A stretch of 16,397 nt of DNA, from assembly GCA_036309765.1 (NCBI GenBank), contig JAXJTE010000250.1, forward strand, positions 1-16,397, given 5' to 3'. The notes under the pieces are model-generated. The model was given only the letters and a program-made list of their open reading frames with translations, did not search any database and had not been told where the DNA came from. Shown here in pieces: positions 7,337-14,117 of this stretch; the first letter of the stretch is position 1, and each line of letters opens with the position of its first letter. Origin of the DNA: Caryophanon sp036309765. GTDB lineage: Bacteria; Bacillota; Bacilli; Bacillales_A; Planococcaceae. Position numbers and translations under genes: made by a program.

Positions 7337-9016
7337 TTAAAACAGTCCGACTGCTTTTCCTTCTTCGTTTACGCCCATGCGCAGTGCTGCTGGCTCTTTC
7401 GGTAAGCCTGGCATTGTCATAATGTCGCCTGTTAAGCAAACTAAGAAACCTGCACCAAGCTTCGGAATGACTTCGCGCACTGTAATCGTAAAGCCTGTTG
7501 GACGTCCTAAGCGCGTCGGGTCGTCCGTTAATGAATATTGCGATTTCGCCATACAGATTGGCAATACGTCCCAGCCGAATTGCTCGATTTGCGCAATTTG
7601 CTTTTTCGCTTTTTCTGTAAAGTGTACGCCGTCACCACCGTATACTTTTTGCACAATCGTCGTTACCTTTTGTTCGATTGATTGCTCAACGTCGTATAAA
7701 TGTGCAAAGTTGTTGCCCGCTTCGATCACTTCAAGCACTTTTTCCGCTAACTCGATGCCGCCTTTACCGCCTTGCTCCCATACGTTCGTACGTGCAATGC
7801 GCACACCTTCTGACGCACACCAAGCTAAAATTGTCGCAAGTTCCGCTTCTGTATCGGTAATGAAGCGGTTCAGTGCAACGACTGGCTCCGCGCCGAATTG
7901 ACGCACTGTATCAACGTGCTTCGCTAAGTTCGCAATGCCTGCTTGTAACGCTTCAACGTTTTCTTCTTTTAAATTATTTTTCGCTACGCCGCCGTGCATT
8001 TTAAGCGCACGTACAGTTGCAACGATTACGACTGCATCCGGCTTGAAACCACCTTGACGCGCTTTAATGTTCATGAATTTCTCCGCACCTAAGTCAGAGC
8101 CAAAGCCTGCTTCTGTTACGACGATGTCCGCTAGCTTACGTGCTGTTTGTGTTGCAACGATTGAGTTACAGCCGTGCGCGATGTTTGCGAACGGGCCGCC
8201 GTGAATGATCGCTGGCGTGCCTTCAATTGTTTGCACTAAGTTTGGCTTGAACGCATCTTTTAACAATAACGTTAATGCGCCTTCAACGCCTAAATCTTTC
8301 ACAAATAACGGCTCGCGTGCAAAGTTGTAGCCAAATACGATGTTTGCAATGCGGGTTTGTAAATCATCTAAGCTCGTCGCTAAGCAGAAGATGGCCATAA
8401 TTTCAGACGCGACTGTAATATCGAAGCCGTCCTCGCGCGGCATGCCTTGTACCGGACCACCTAAGCCGACGATAACGTTGCGCAGTGCGCGGTCATTTAA
8501 ATCCATTACGCGCTTCCAAATGATGCGGCGCGGATCGATGTTTAACACGTTGCCCTGGTGAATATGGTTGTCGATAAATGCCGATAACGCGTTGTTCGCT
8601 GCTGTAATCGCATGTAAATCGCCTGTGAAATGTAAGTTAATGTCTTCCATCGGTAAAACTTGTGCGTAGCCGCCACCTGTTGCGCCACCTTTTACACCCA
8701 TTACTGGACCAAGTGATGGCTCGCGCAGGGCAACCATTACATTTTTGTTTAATTGGTGGAATGCATCTGCTAAACCAACTGTTACCGTTGATTTCCCTTC
8801 TCCTGCTGGTGTTGGGCTAATCGCTGTTACAAGCACGACCTTGCCGTTTTTTGACGGTGCGTTTAATTTCGCAGTGTCGATTTTTGCTTTATAGCGTCCG
8901 TATGGCTCAAGTGCATCTTCATCGATTCCTGCTGCTTTTGCGATAGTAATAATCGGCTGCATCGTCGCATTAGCCGCGATTTCTAAATCTGATAATGGCG
9001 TTGAATGTGTCGTCAT
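7337..9016 (-). CDS. fhs: Formate--tetrahydrofolate ligase
   Basis: A 559-residue protein matching the usual 555-560 of this enzyme. It joins formate to tetrahydrofolate with ATP, giving 10-formyl-THF for purine and formyl-Met-tRNA synthesis in the cytoplasm. The N-terminal part holds the ATP-binding P-loop-like segment SPTPAGEGKSTVTVGL (67-82). Family-typical blocks follow, including GPVMGVKGGATGGGYAQV, FTGDLHAITAANNALSAF, VVTEAGFGSDLGAEKF and the C-terminal GDIMTMPGLPKEPAA. The start ATG (9016) has a TAGGGT ribosome site 8 bases upstream. It is divergent from the cold-shock gene and ends in its own terminator, so it is probably monocistronic. No frameshift or missing block was seen. Confidence 0.98.
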   Translation of the reverse strand: MTTHSTPLSDLEIAANATMQPIITIAKAAGIDEDALEPYGRYKAKIDTAKLNAPSKNGKVVLVTAISPTPAGEGKSTVTVGLADAFHQLNKNVMVALREPSLGPVMGVKGGATGGGYAQVLPMEDINLHFTGDLHAITAANNALSAFIDNHIHQGNVLNIDPRRIIWKRVMDLNDRALRNVIVGLGGPVQGMPREDGFDITVASEIMAIFCLATSLDDLQTRIANIVFGYNFAREPLFVKDLGVEGALTLLLKDAFKPNLVQTIEGTPAIIHGGPFANIAHGCNSIVATQTARKLADIVVTEAGFGSDLGAEKFMNIKARQGGFKPDAVVIVATVRALKMHGGVAKNNLKEENVEALQAGIANLAKHVDTVRQFGAEPVVALNRFITDTEAELATILAWCASEGVRIARTNVWEQGGKGGIELAEKVLEVIEAGNNFAHLYDVEQSIEQKVTTIVQKVYGGDGVHFTEKAKKQIAQIEQFGWDVLPICMAKSQYSLTDDPTRLGRPTGFTITVREVIPKLGAGFLVCLTGDIMTMPGLPKEPAALRMGVNEEGKAVGLF

Positions 9017-9048
9017 GAATTACCCTACTTTCAAAGTTATTACGTATC

Positions 9049-9077
9049 ATTATAAGAATGAATTCTGAAAAAAGAAA
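9049..9077 (-). promoter_or_regulatory. Possible sigma-A promoter of fhs
   Basis: A consensus -10 box TATAAT (9054-9049) lies 33 bases before the fhs start codon. At 17-bp spacing the -35 position (9077-9072) reads TTTCTT, which is poor. The -10 is convincing but the promoter as a whole is moderate and may need an activator. Confidence 0.45.
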
Positions 9078-9108
9078 GCCATAAACATGCACATTTTTCG
9101 TTAATTTG

Positions 9109-9138
9109 TTGACAATCGTTCGTTTTTTGATATATATT
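9109..9138 (+). promoter_or_regulatory. Sigma-A promoter of the cold-shock gene
   Basis: A consensus -35 TTGACA (9109-9114) is followed, after an 18-bp spacer, by TATATT (9133-9138); TATATA at 16 bp is an alternative. The predicted transcript would begin near 9145, giving a leader of about 50 bases. That is shorter than the long thermosensing leader of E. coli cspA. Confidence 0.7.
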
Positions 9139-9197
9139 ATATGTTGTATTACTGTAATTTTTTTCATATTTATACAGATTGACTGGAGGGGTACGAT

Positions 9198-9401
9198 ATG
9201 CGCCGAGGAAAAGTGAAATGGTTCAACAATGAAAAAGGGTACGGCTTCATTGAATGCGAAAATGGTGACGATGTGTTCGTTCACTTCACAGGAATTCAAG
9301 GTGAAGGATTCCGAACATTAGAAGAAAATCAAGCAGTTGAGTTCGAGGTATCCGAGGGGAACCGTGGCCCACAAGCGATCAACGTAGCGATTGTTTCATA
9401 A
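9198..9401 (+). CDS. csp: Cold-shock protein (CspA/CspD-like single-stranded nucleic acid binder)
   Basis: A 67-residue single cold-shock domain. RNP1 (KGYGFIE, about 13-19) and RNP2 (VFVHF, about 26-30) are intact, with the aromatic residues that stack on bases (W8, F9, Y15, F17, F27, H29, F30). The order MRRGKVKWFNNEKGYGFIE...EGNRGPQAINV is closest to B. subtilis CspD as I recall it. Such proteins melt RNA structure and bind single-stranded nucleic acid in the cytoplasm. The start ATG (9198) has a strong GGAGGGG ribosome site. The gene has its own promoter (TTGACA near 9109) and terminator, and so is monocistronic. The paralogue name (B, C or D) cannot be fixed. Confidence 0.97.
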   Translation: MRRGKVKWFNNEKGYGFIECENGDDVFVHFTGIQGEGFRTLEENQAVEFEVSEGNRGPQAINVAIVS

Positions 9402-9411
9402 AACTAAACAT

Positions 9412-9459
9412 AACGTGATGGATAAAGCAGCATTGCTTTTGCCATCGCGTTTTCTTTTT
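9412..9459 (+). terminator. Rho-independent terminator of the cold-shock gene
   Basis: ACGTGATGG (9413-9421) pairs with CCATCGCGT (9442-9450) through one G-U pair. Inside the loop a second small hairpin forms (AAAGCA with TGCTTT). It is followed by TTTTCTTTTT. Confidence 0.85.
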
Positions 9460-9510
9460 GTCATTTTTGGTTATATAACATAGTAGTACATGCAGGAAGG
9501 ATGATGGCAA

Positions 9511-9975
9511 TTGATTCGAAAAAGATGGCTACTATTACCGGCAGCTGTATTAGTACTTGCGGCATGCGGTGATAAAGAAGAAGTGACGAACGCACCTGAT
9601 AGCGCACCGACTGAACAAGAAGGCAGCAACACGACTGTAACGACGTCTAGCGATGCACCTTTTAATTTTGCGAAATTTTCACTTGATATCGATTATGATG
9701 CGACGACGAGCGTTGAAGTGGATTATTCGAATGAATCCTCAGGCGTAGAAGCATCGTATAAAAACGACAAGACAAACGAAACATTAACAGGTAATACCGC
9801 GTATCATTATTTGGAGCCAATTTTTGAAGGCTTCTCGTTTAATGCCGCTTCTTCACAAGATGAGGTGATCGACGAGGTCATTCGCGCCTTTAATCTCGAT
9901 ACAAACTTTAACGAGCTTGATATGGACATTACGTTTGATAACGGCACAGAAGTAGAATATATGCGTCAAAAATAA
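9511..9975 (+). CDS. YusW-family lipoprotein
   Basis: A 154-residue exported lipoprotein. The signal peptide has two positive charges (MIRKRW), a hydrophobic core and the lipobox LAAC with Cys19 as the lipidation site, so it should be anchored to the outer face of the membrane. A Ser/Thr-rich linker (about 20-50) leads to an acidic domain (about 51-154, FNFAKFSLDIDYDATTSVEV ... VEYMRQK) resembling the YusW domain of unknown function. The start is a TTG at 9511, chosen because the ribosome site AGGAAGG (9494-9500) lies upstream and the nearby ATGs at 9501 and 9504 are in other frames. The function is unknown. It lies between the csp terminator and a bidirectional terminator, so it is probably transcribed alone, though no clear promoter was placed. 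Confidence 0.85.
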   Translation: MIRKRWLLLPAAVLVLAACGDKEEVTNAPDSAPTEQEGSNTTVTTSSDAPFNFAKFSLDIDYDATTSVEVDYSNESSGVEASYKNDKTNETLTGNTAYHYLEPIFEGFSFNAASSQDEVIDEVIRAFNLDTNFNELDMDITFDNGTEVEYMRQK

Positions 9976-9980
9976 TCGAT

Positions 9981-10030
9981 ACAAAAAGGGGTGTACGAGC
10001 GTCAATTGACATTCGTACACCCCTTTCGTC
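9981..10030. terminator. Bidirectional terminator between the lipoprotein and cysE genes
   Basis: A perfect 14-bp stem (9985-9998 with 10013-10026, core GGGGTGTACGA) serves the two convergent genes ending at 9975 and 10033. The T run is better on the minus strand (complement of 9983-9987) than on the plus strand. The loop contains a self-complementary GTCAATTGAC (10001-10010). Confidence 0.88.
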
Positions 10031-10032
10031 GT

Positions 10033-10932
10033 TTATTTTGCAATATTCGGTGTTGGTGGTGCGTTGTACACGCGTGACTCTGCTGGTACAGAGTGCGTAA
10101 GCCATACGTTACCGCCAATCGTTGAGTTCGCACCAATCGTCGTGTTGCCACCTAAAATCGTCGCGCCTGCATAAATCACGACATGATCCTCGATGTTTGG
10201 ATGACGTTTAATGCCTTTAATCGGGTTACCTTGTTCATCAAGCGGGAAGTTTTTCGCCCCGAGCGTTACGCCTTGGTAAATTTTTACGTGCGCGCCAATT
10301 GTACACGTTTCACCAATAACGACACCTGTTCCGTGGTCAATAAAGAAATAATCGCCAATCGTCGCACCAGGATGAATGTCGATGCCTGTTAGCGTATGCG
10401 AATATTCTGACATAATACGTGGGATGACTGGCACGCCTTCTTTGTATAGCTCATGCGCGATACGGTGAATAAGCACGGCTTGAATCGATGGATAGCTCAG
10501 TAAAATTTCCTCATGCGATGTCGTAGCAGGGTCACCGTTGTACGCTGCTTGTACGTCCGTTTGTAGCGTCGCACGAATTTGTGGGAATTTATTAATGAGT
10601 GCCATCACAACAGCGTCCGCTTTTTTCTCCGCATCCTTTGCACCGAGCTGCTTGTCCGCTGATAAATATACTTTGACGATTAAGTCACGTAAATCAAGTG
10701 CAGATGCGCGTAATTTATTTGCGATCATAACGTTTAAGCGCACTTCATCGCCTGAAACCGATTCACATACACACGGAAATAACGCAAAGCGAAAATCGTG
10801 TAAAATCGCATAAATTTTTTCCGCCCCTGTAAAACCAAGTGCATTTTCGACTTGGAAGTGCTTACTATGAATCGACTCTAAGCCGCTTGCGATGCTCGGC
10901 ACTTCATTGTTTAACCAGTCATTTAAATTCAT
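10033..10932 (-). CDS. cysE: Serine O-acetyltransferase, long form
   Basis: A 299-residue enzyme that acetylates L-serine with acetyl-CoA to O-acetylserine, the direct precursor of cysteine. The C-terminal left-handed beta-helix of hexapeptide repeats is clear (about 185-285). The catalytic pair equivalent to E. coli Asp143/His158 is in GIDIHPG (D185) and IDHGTG (H200). GVTLGAKNFP and KGIKRHP, which form the active-site loop, follow. The N-terminal helical domain is about 180 residues, much longer than in the roughly 220-residue Bacillus CysE. It looks like the form known from Bacteroidetes (FPQIRATLQTDVQAAYNGDP, IAHELYKEGVPVIPRIMSE). The C-terminus is NIAK, not the terminal Ile that docks into cysteine synthase. 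The start ATG (10932) has GGAGAG 4 bases upstream and a good promoter. No cysK or other cysteine gene lies beside it. Confidence 0.93.
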   Translation of the reverse strand: MNLNDWLNNEVPSIASGLESIHSKHFQVENALGFTGAEKIYAILHDFRFALFPCVCESVSGDEVRLNVMIANKLRASALDLRDLIVKVYLSADKQLGAKDAEKKADAVVMALINKFPQIRATLQTDVQAAYNGDPATTSHEEILLSYPSIQAVLIHRIAHELYKEGVPVIPRIMSEYSHTLTGIDIHPGATIGDYFFIDHGTGVVIGETCTIGAHVKIYQGVTLGAKNFPLDEQGNPIKGIKRHPNIEDHVVIYAGATILGGNTTIGANSTIGGNVWLTHSVPAESRVYNAPPTPNIAK

Positions 10933-10973
10933 TTTCTCTCCATTCCCTCCGTAAATCGCTTTGAAATAACCTC

Positions 10974-11002
10974 ATTTTACGATTATATGCGCACTCGGTC
11001 AA
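10974..11002 (-). promoter_or_regulatory. Sigma-A promoter of cysE
   Basis: TTGACC (11002-10997), a 17-bp spacer and TAAAAT (10979-10974) lie 42 bases before the start codon. A second TTGACA and a TATAAT occur nearby, but at spacings (22 and 9 bp) that do not form a promoter. No T-box leader or other riboswitch fits in the short leader. Confidence 0.65.
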
Positions 11003-11031
11003 GCTACTATGTCAATTGATGAACTTGTCAT

Positions 11032-11922
11032 TTACATTAAGCGAATGACGTGTTGCTGTGCATCGAGCCATTTCATGAGCACTTCGACAAACTTTTTCGT
11101 AGCAGGCGAGCTCGTTTTTTTCGTCACCAAGCCAATTTTACGGTAGCTGTCATTTTCAAGCGGCAGCATCACTAAGTTTTTTGTCATGTTTTTGTTTAGC
11201 ACCAGCTCAGGTAACACGGTAATACCTAAATGATGTGACACCATCGACAAAATCCCCATCTCCTCATACAGCTTAAAGCGAATGTTCGGCTTCACGTTTG
11301 CCTCATTAAACAGTCGCTCAATATCATGATTGCCGTTGTATGAAATCATAATAAACGGATAGTTGGCGATATCCTCTAGTTTGACGTACGCTTCACTCGC
11401 CAATTCATGATGCTCCGGCACGATGCATAGCAAGCGGTCTTTCACAAGTGGCATAAAATCATACTGCCCGTGAATCGTATCATTTAAAAAGCCGCAATCA
11501 ATTTGCCCGCTATAAAGCCATTGTTCAATCTCGTAATAATCGCCCTCAAACAGCTCAATCGCAATTTGCGGGTAATACTCCTCCATTAGCTGAATGATCG
11601 TCGGCATCCAGTTAGACGAAATGCTTGAAATGACGCCAATGCGTACTTTCCCTCGTGAAAAGCCTAAAATGTTCGCGGCCTCCTGTGCTAAGCTTTCCTG
11701 TGCGGCGAGTACTTTTCGTATTTCAACGAGCATCATTTCCCCTTCTGTCGTGAGCTTCACGCCGCCACGACCACGGTGAATGAGCGCAAAGCCAAACTCC
11801 TTCTCTAAGCTTGAAATGGCATGGCTAACGGCAGACTGTGTTAATCCAAGCTGCTCAGCCGCCTTCGTAAACGATTCCTCCTGTCCGACTTTATCTAAAA
11901 TTTCGTATTTTACTAAGCTCAA
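11032..11922 (-). CDS. LysR-family regulator, divergent from the EamA transporter gene
   Basis: 296 residues, standard LysR length. The N-terminal winged helix-turn-helix is clear (about 1-60: SFTKAAEQLGLTQSAVSHAISSLEKEFG), followed by a linker helix and the co-inducer domain (about 88-296, beginning KVRIGVISSISSNWMPTI). The start is TTG at 11922, with GGAGTGGAG just upstream. An ATG start is not available without losing the DNA-binding domain. The gene faces the EamA transporter gene across 163 bases containing two back-to-back promoters and a palindrome. This is the arrangement in which a LysR protein activates its neighbour and represses itself. The inducer is unknown but is likely the transporter's substrate. 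No terminator was seen before cysE, so some transcripts may run into it. Confidence 0.93.
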   Translation of the reverse strand: MSLVKYEILDKVGQEESFTKAAEQLGLTQSAVSHAISSLEKEFGFALIHRGRGGVKLTTEGEMMLVEIRKVLAAQESLAQEAANILGFSRGKVRIGVISSISSNWMPTIIQLMEEYYPQIAIELFEGDYYEIEQWLYSGQIDCGFLNDTIHGQYDFMPLVKDRLLCIVPEHHELASEAYVKLEDIANYPFIMISYNGNHDIERLFNEANVKPNIRFKLYEEMGILSMVSHHLGITVLPELVLNKNMTKNLVMLPLENDSYRKIGLVTKKTSSPATKKFVEVLMKWLDAQQHVIRLM

Positions 11923-11949
11923 TGCACTCCACTCCTAACGCTTTATATG

Positions 11950-11966
11950 CATGAATTTTTTTCATG
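11950..11966. promoter_or_regulatory. Candidate LysR binding site
   Basis: CATGAATTTTTTTCATG is a perfect inverted repeat (6-bp arms, 5-bp spacer) that contains the LysR T-N11-A pattern (T11952, A11964). Its centre lies at about -65 from the predicted eamA start of transcription and over the predicted start of transcription of the regulator gene. Confidence 0.6.
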
Positions 11967-11972
11967 TAGTCT

Positions 11973-12001
11973 ATTATAAACATTCGTTTTACTAATAACA
12001 A
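11973..12001 (-). promoter_or_regulatory. Sigma-A promoter of the LysR gene
   Basis: TTGTTA (12001-11996), a 17-bp spacer and a consensus TATAAT (11978-11973). The predicted transcript starts near 11966, giving a leader of about 44 bases. The -35 box overlaps the spacer of the divergent eamA promoter. Confidence 0.65.
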
Positions 12002-12016
12002 TGCAGCACGTATAGT
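11988..12016 (+). promoter_or_regulatory. Sigma-A promoter of the EamA transporter gene
   Basis: TTTACT (11988-11993), a 17-bp spacer and TATAGT (12011-12016). Transcription would start near 12023. The weak -35 box is what one expects of an activator-dependent promoter. Confidence 0.6.
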
Positions 12017-12085
12017 AATACTAGCAATTAGACAAATGTGTACTACAACACAGACTTACATAACAGAAAGACGCGGTGAATTACG

Positions 12086-12994
12086 TTGGGAAAGCAAGGA
12101 AAAGCAAATAGTTTACTTGTCATTGTGACAATGTTTTGGGGATTATCTTATACATTTATGGTGCTCGGGCTCGACTCAATGGGCATTTTTTCGCTCGTCG
12201 CACTACGCTGTGCAGTCGGCTTCGTCGTCGCAGCAGCCATTTTTCATAAAAAAATGCACATGACAAACATGCGCTCACTTAGCTACTCAGCGATTCAAGG
12301 TTTTTTATTATTCGTATTATTCGCAGCGAGCTTAATCGGGCTGCAAACGACCTCAGTGGCAAATGCCGGCTTCATCTTAAGCTTAACGGTCGTGCTTGTG
12401 CCATTATTTACAGCGGTGCTTGAGCGTACGTTACCTTCTCGTGCCGTATCAATCGCGATTGTTGCGACGTTAATTGGTATTTCGATTTTAACGATTCAGC
12501 CAGGCTTAGCATTTCATCAAGGCGACATTATCATTGCGCTTGCTGCGGTGGCATACGCCGTGTATTTAATTTTAAATAGTACGTTTGCACAAAAACAATC
12601 GGTTGAATCAATTCCGTATAGCGTGTATCAAATCGGCTTCGCGAGCTTATTTGCCTTCATTTGTATCCCAGTGTTTGGCGAAACATTTACACTGCCTGAA
12701 ACGGCGAATGCATGGATTGCGGTGCTTGGGCTTGGACTCATTTGTACGGCATTTTGCTTTATCGGGCAAACGGTCGCGCAACAATACACATCTGCCACAC
12801 ATACAGGGCTTATTTTCTCACTAGAGCCAATCTTTGCAGCGATGTTTGCGGCGATTTTCCTAGCCGACCCGATTACAATGAAGCTTTTACTCGGTGGCAG
12901 CTTTATTTTAATCGGTAACCTCGTAGCGCAACTAGAACAGTTCCAGCAGCTGCGCATTATTAAAAAATCATCGTTACAAAAGGTGACGTCTTAA
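12086..12994 (+). CDS. EamA/DMT-family transporter (10 TM)
   Basis: A 302-residue, highly hydrophobic protein with two tandem EamA repeats (about 8-140 and 147-285), each of about five membrane helices, as in the drug/metabolite transporter superfamily. Family-typical segments include the N-terminal MFWGLSYTFMVLGLD, the helix-4 region TTSVANAGFILSLTVVLVPL, and the second-repeat THTGLIFSLEPIFAAMFA. Members export or import amino acids, amino-acid derivatives or other small metabolites; the substrate here cannot be told. The start is TTG at 12086 with GGTGA 6 bases upstream. The next in-frame Met is 17 codons or more inside the first helix, so TTG is preferred. It is divergent from the LysR gene that probably controls it, and a strong terminator follows. 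Confidence 0.93.
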   Translation: MGKQGKANSLLVIVTMFWGLSYTFMVLGLDSMGIFSLVALRCAVGFVVAAAIFHKKMHMTNMRSLSYSAIQGFLLFVLFAASLIGLQTTSVANAGFILSLTVVLVPLFTAVLERTLPSRAVSIAIVATLIGISILTIQPGLAFHQGDIIIALAAVAYAVYLILNSTFAQKQSVESIPYSVYQIGFASLFAFICIPVFGETFTLPETANAWIAVLGLGLICTAFCFIGQTVAQQYTSATHTGLIFSLEPIFAAMFAAIFLADPITMKLLLGGSFILIGNLVAQLEQFQQLRIIKKSSLQKVTS

Positions 12995-12999
12995 TTTCA

Positions 13000-13036
13000 A
13001 AAACGAGCGCGGCGAATGTGCCACGCTCGTTTTTTC
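13000..13036 (+). terminator. Rho-independent terminator of the EamA transporter gene
   Basis: AAACGAGCGCGG (13001-13012) pairs with CCACGCTCGTTT (13021-13032) with a single C-A mismatch, followed by TTTTTCTTTC. Confidence 0.88.
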
Positions 13037-13065
13037 TTTCCAATCCCTTTAATACACGCTATTAT
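13037..13065 (+). promoter_or_regulatory. Possible promoter of the SEC-C protein gene
   Basis: TTTCCA (13037-13042), a 17-bp spacer and TATTAT (13060-13065) lie directly after the upstream terminator and 37 bases before the start codon. Both boxes are imperfect. Confidence 0.4.
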
Positions 13066-13101
13066 AAATGATGGAGAATTTCACAAAAAGGAAGTGTCAA
13101 C

Positions 13102-14079
13102 ATGATTGGACGTAATGACCCGTGCCTATGTGGTAGCGGTAAAAAATATAAAAAATGCTGCGCTAAATCGAGTAACGTATCAGCAGAGCAATTATCAAAA
13201 AAAGAACTGAAGCAAGTAATCGACATGATGTTTGCGACGTACCCACAGGAGCATGACCACCGTGCGTTAATCGAGCATTTCCAAGAATGGGTTCCTGAGC
13301 TGCGTGAATCGCTTGAACCAGACTTCATTAACGCTGTATCGATTGATGATTTCTTCTTCCACCAGCGCGTCGATATTTGGCAAGGGCATCTCGATCAAAT
13401 GACAAAGCTCATCAGCCGCCAAGCAACGCGAAATGTGCTACAAGCATGGCGCAATCCACATATGTTCGTCGGGCGCGTAACGAGCGTATCAGACGACTTT
13501 ATTGAAGCGGCACACTTATTAACAGGGGAATCGGTATGCATTCGTCGTGAAAACAACAAGCCGATTCCAGTTGGCATGTTCGTATTCGCCTTTTTAATTG
13601 CGGATCGCACGTTACAGCCTGCACATTATATGGCAACTTCTACGTTAATTTTCATTACAGAGCAGTATGCAGACGTGTTTGCGGCGTATGCACGTGAATT
13701 TGCAAGCGACGATGCAGCATCTGTGTTTAAGGAGCATCATTTAACGTTTTGGATGCGTCTCGTTGAAGCAGGCTACCACGGCGAAGAATTTACCGAAAAA
13801 GAAGAAGCTGTTGTCAAAGCGCTCGAAAACTTTCTGCAAAAGCATGACCTACAAACAGATCAGCTCGTTGACGTCGTCGAAAACTTTTTAGTCGAAACAC
13901 AGCCAAAAGCGCGTAAGATGGCAGCTATTTCAGCTGGTGCCGTACGCTTTGCACAGGAACATGGATTTTTTGGAAAGCGCGTCTTTACAATAAAGGAGCT
14001 AACCGAAAGCTTTGACATTTCGTCATCTTCTTTAACGAAGTACGCACAAGAGCTAGCCGCATATTATAAAGCACAATAA
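13102..14079 (+). CDS. SEC-C zinc-motif protein with possible C-terminal helix-turn-helix
   Basis: A 325-residue soluble protein. It opens with a complete SEC-C motif, IGRNDPCLCGSGKKYKKCC, with zinc ligands C8, C10, C19 and C20. In SecA the same motif lies at the C-terminus and binds SecB or the ribosome; in many stand-alone proteins its role is unknown. The remaining 300 residues are mostly helical and match no family I can name. The last 33 residues (about 293-325, FTIKELTESFDISSSSLTKY) read like a helix-turn-helix, so nucleic-acid binding is possible. The start ATG (13102) follows AAGGAAG by 9 bases. The gene is monocistronic between two terminators, with a weak promoter candidate at 13037. 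The function is unknown. Confidence 0.88.
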   Translation: MIGRNDPCLCGSGKKYKKCCAKSSNVSAEQLSKKELKQVIDMMFATYPQEHDHRALIEHFQEWVPELRESLEPDFINAVSIDDFFFHQRVDIWQGHLDQMTKLISRQATRNVLQAWRNPHMFVGRVTSVSDDFIEAAHLLTGESVCIRRENNKPIPVGMFVFAFLIADRTLQPAHYMATSTLIFITEQYADVFAAYAREFASDDAASVFKEHHLTFWMRLVEAGYHGEEFTEKEEAVVKALENFLQKHDLQTDQLVDVVENFLVETQPKARKMAAISAGAVRFAQEHGFFGKRVFTIKELTESFDISSSSLTKYAQELAAYYKAQ

Positions 14080-14081
14080 TG

Positions 14082-14116
14082 AAAAGGCTGCCTGAAAAAA
14101 TCGGGCAGCCTTTTAC
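14082..14116. terminator. Bidirectional terminator between the SEC-C and LysR2 genes
   Basis: AAAAGGCTGCCTG (14082-14094) and CGGGCAGCCTTTT (14102-14114) form a 13-bp stem with one G-U pair and a 7-base A-rich loop. It lies between the convergent stop codons at 14079 and 14118. Confidence 0.9.
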
Positions 14117-14117
14117 G

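Noticed and set aside
7194..7439. N-terminal extension of the hypothetical protein into the fhs 3' end
   Set aside because: It would cross the fhs terminator and overlap fhs coding sequence; a strong GGAGG site supports the ATG at 7193.
9017..9108. A riboswitch (purine or THF) in front of fhs
   Set aside because: The leader after the TATAAT box is only about 26 bases, too short for an aptamer, and no conserved riboswitch core is present.
8970..9299. Minus-strand open frame across the fhs/csp control region
   Set aside because: It overlaps the start of fhs, both promoters and the csp gene, and the protein is low-complexity with no recognisable domain.
10980..11020. TTGACA and TATAAT boxes near cysE as a second promoter
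   Set aside because: TTGACA to TATAAT is 22 bp and TTGACC to TATAAT is 9 bp; neither spacing works, whereas TTGACC-17-TAAAAT does.
10933..11031. A T-box or other cysteine/serine sensing leader before cysE
   Set aside because: The promoter at 11002-10974 leaves a leader of about 35 bases, too short for such an element.
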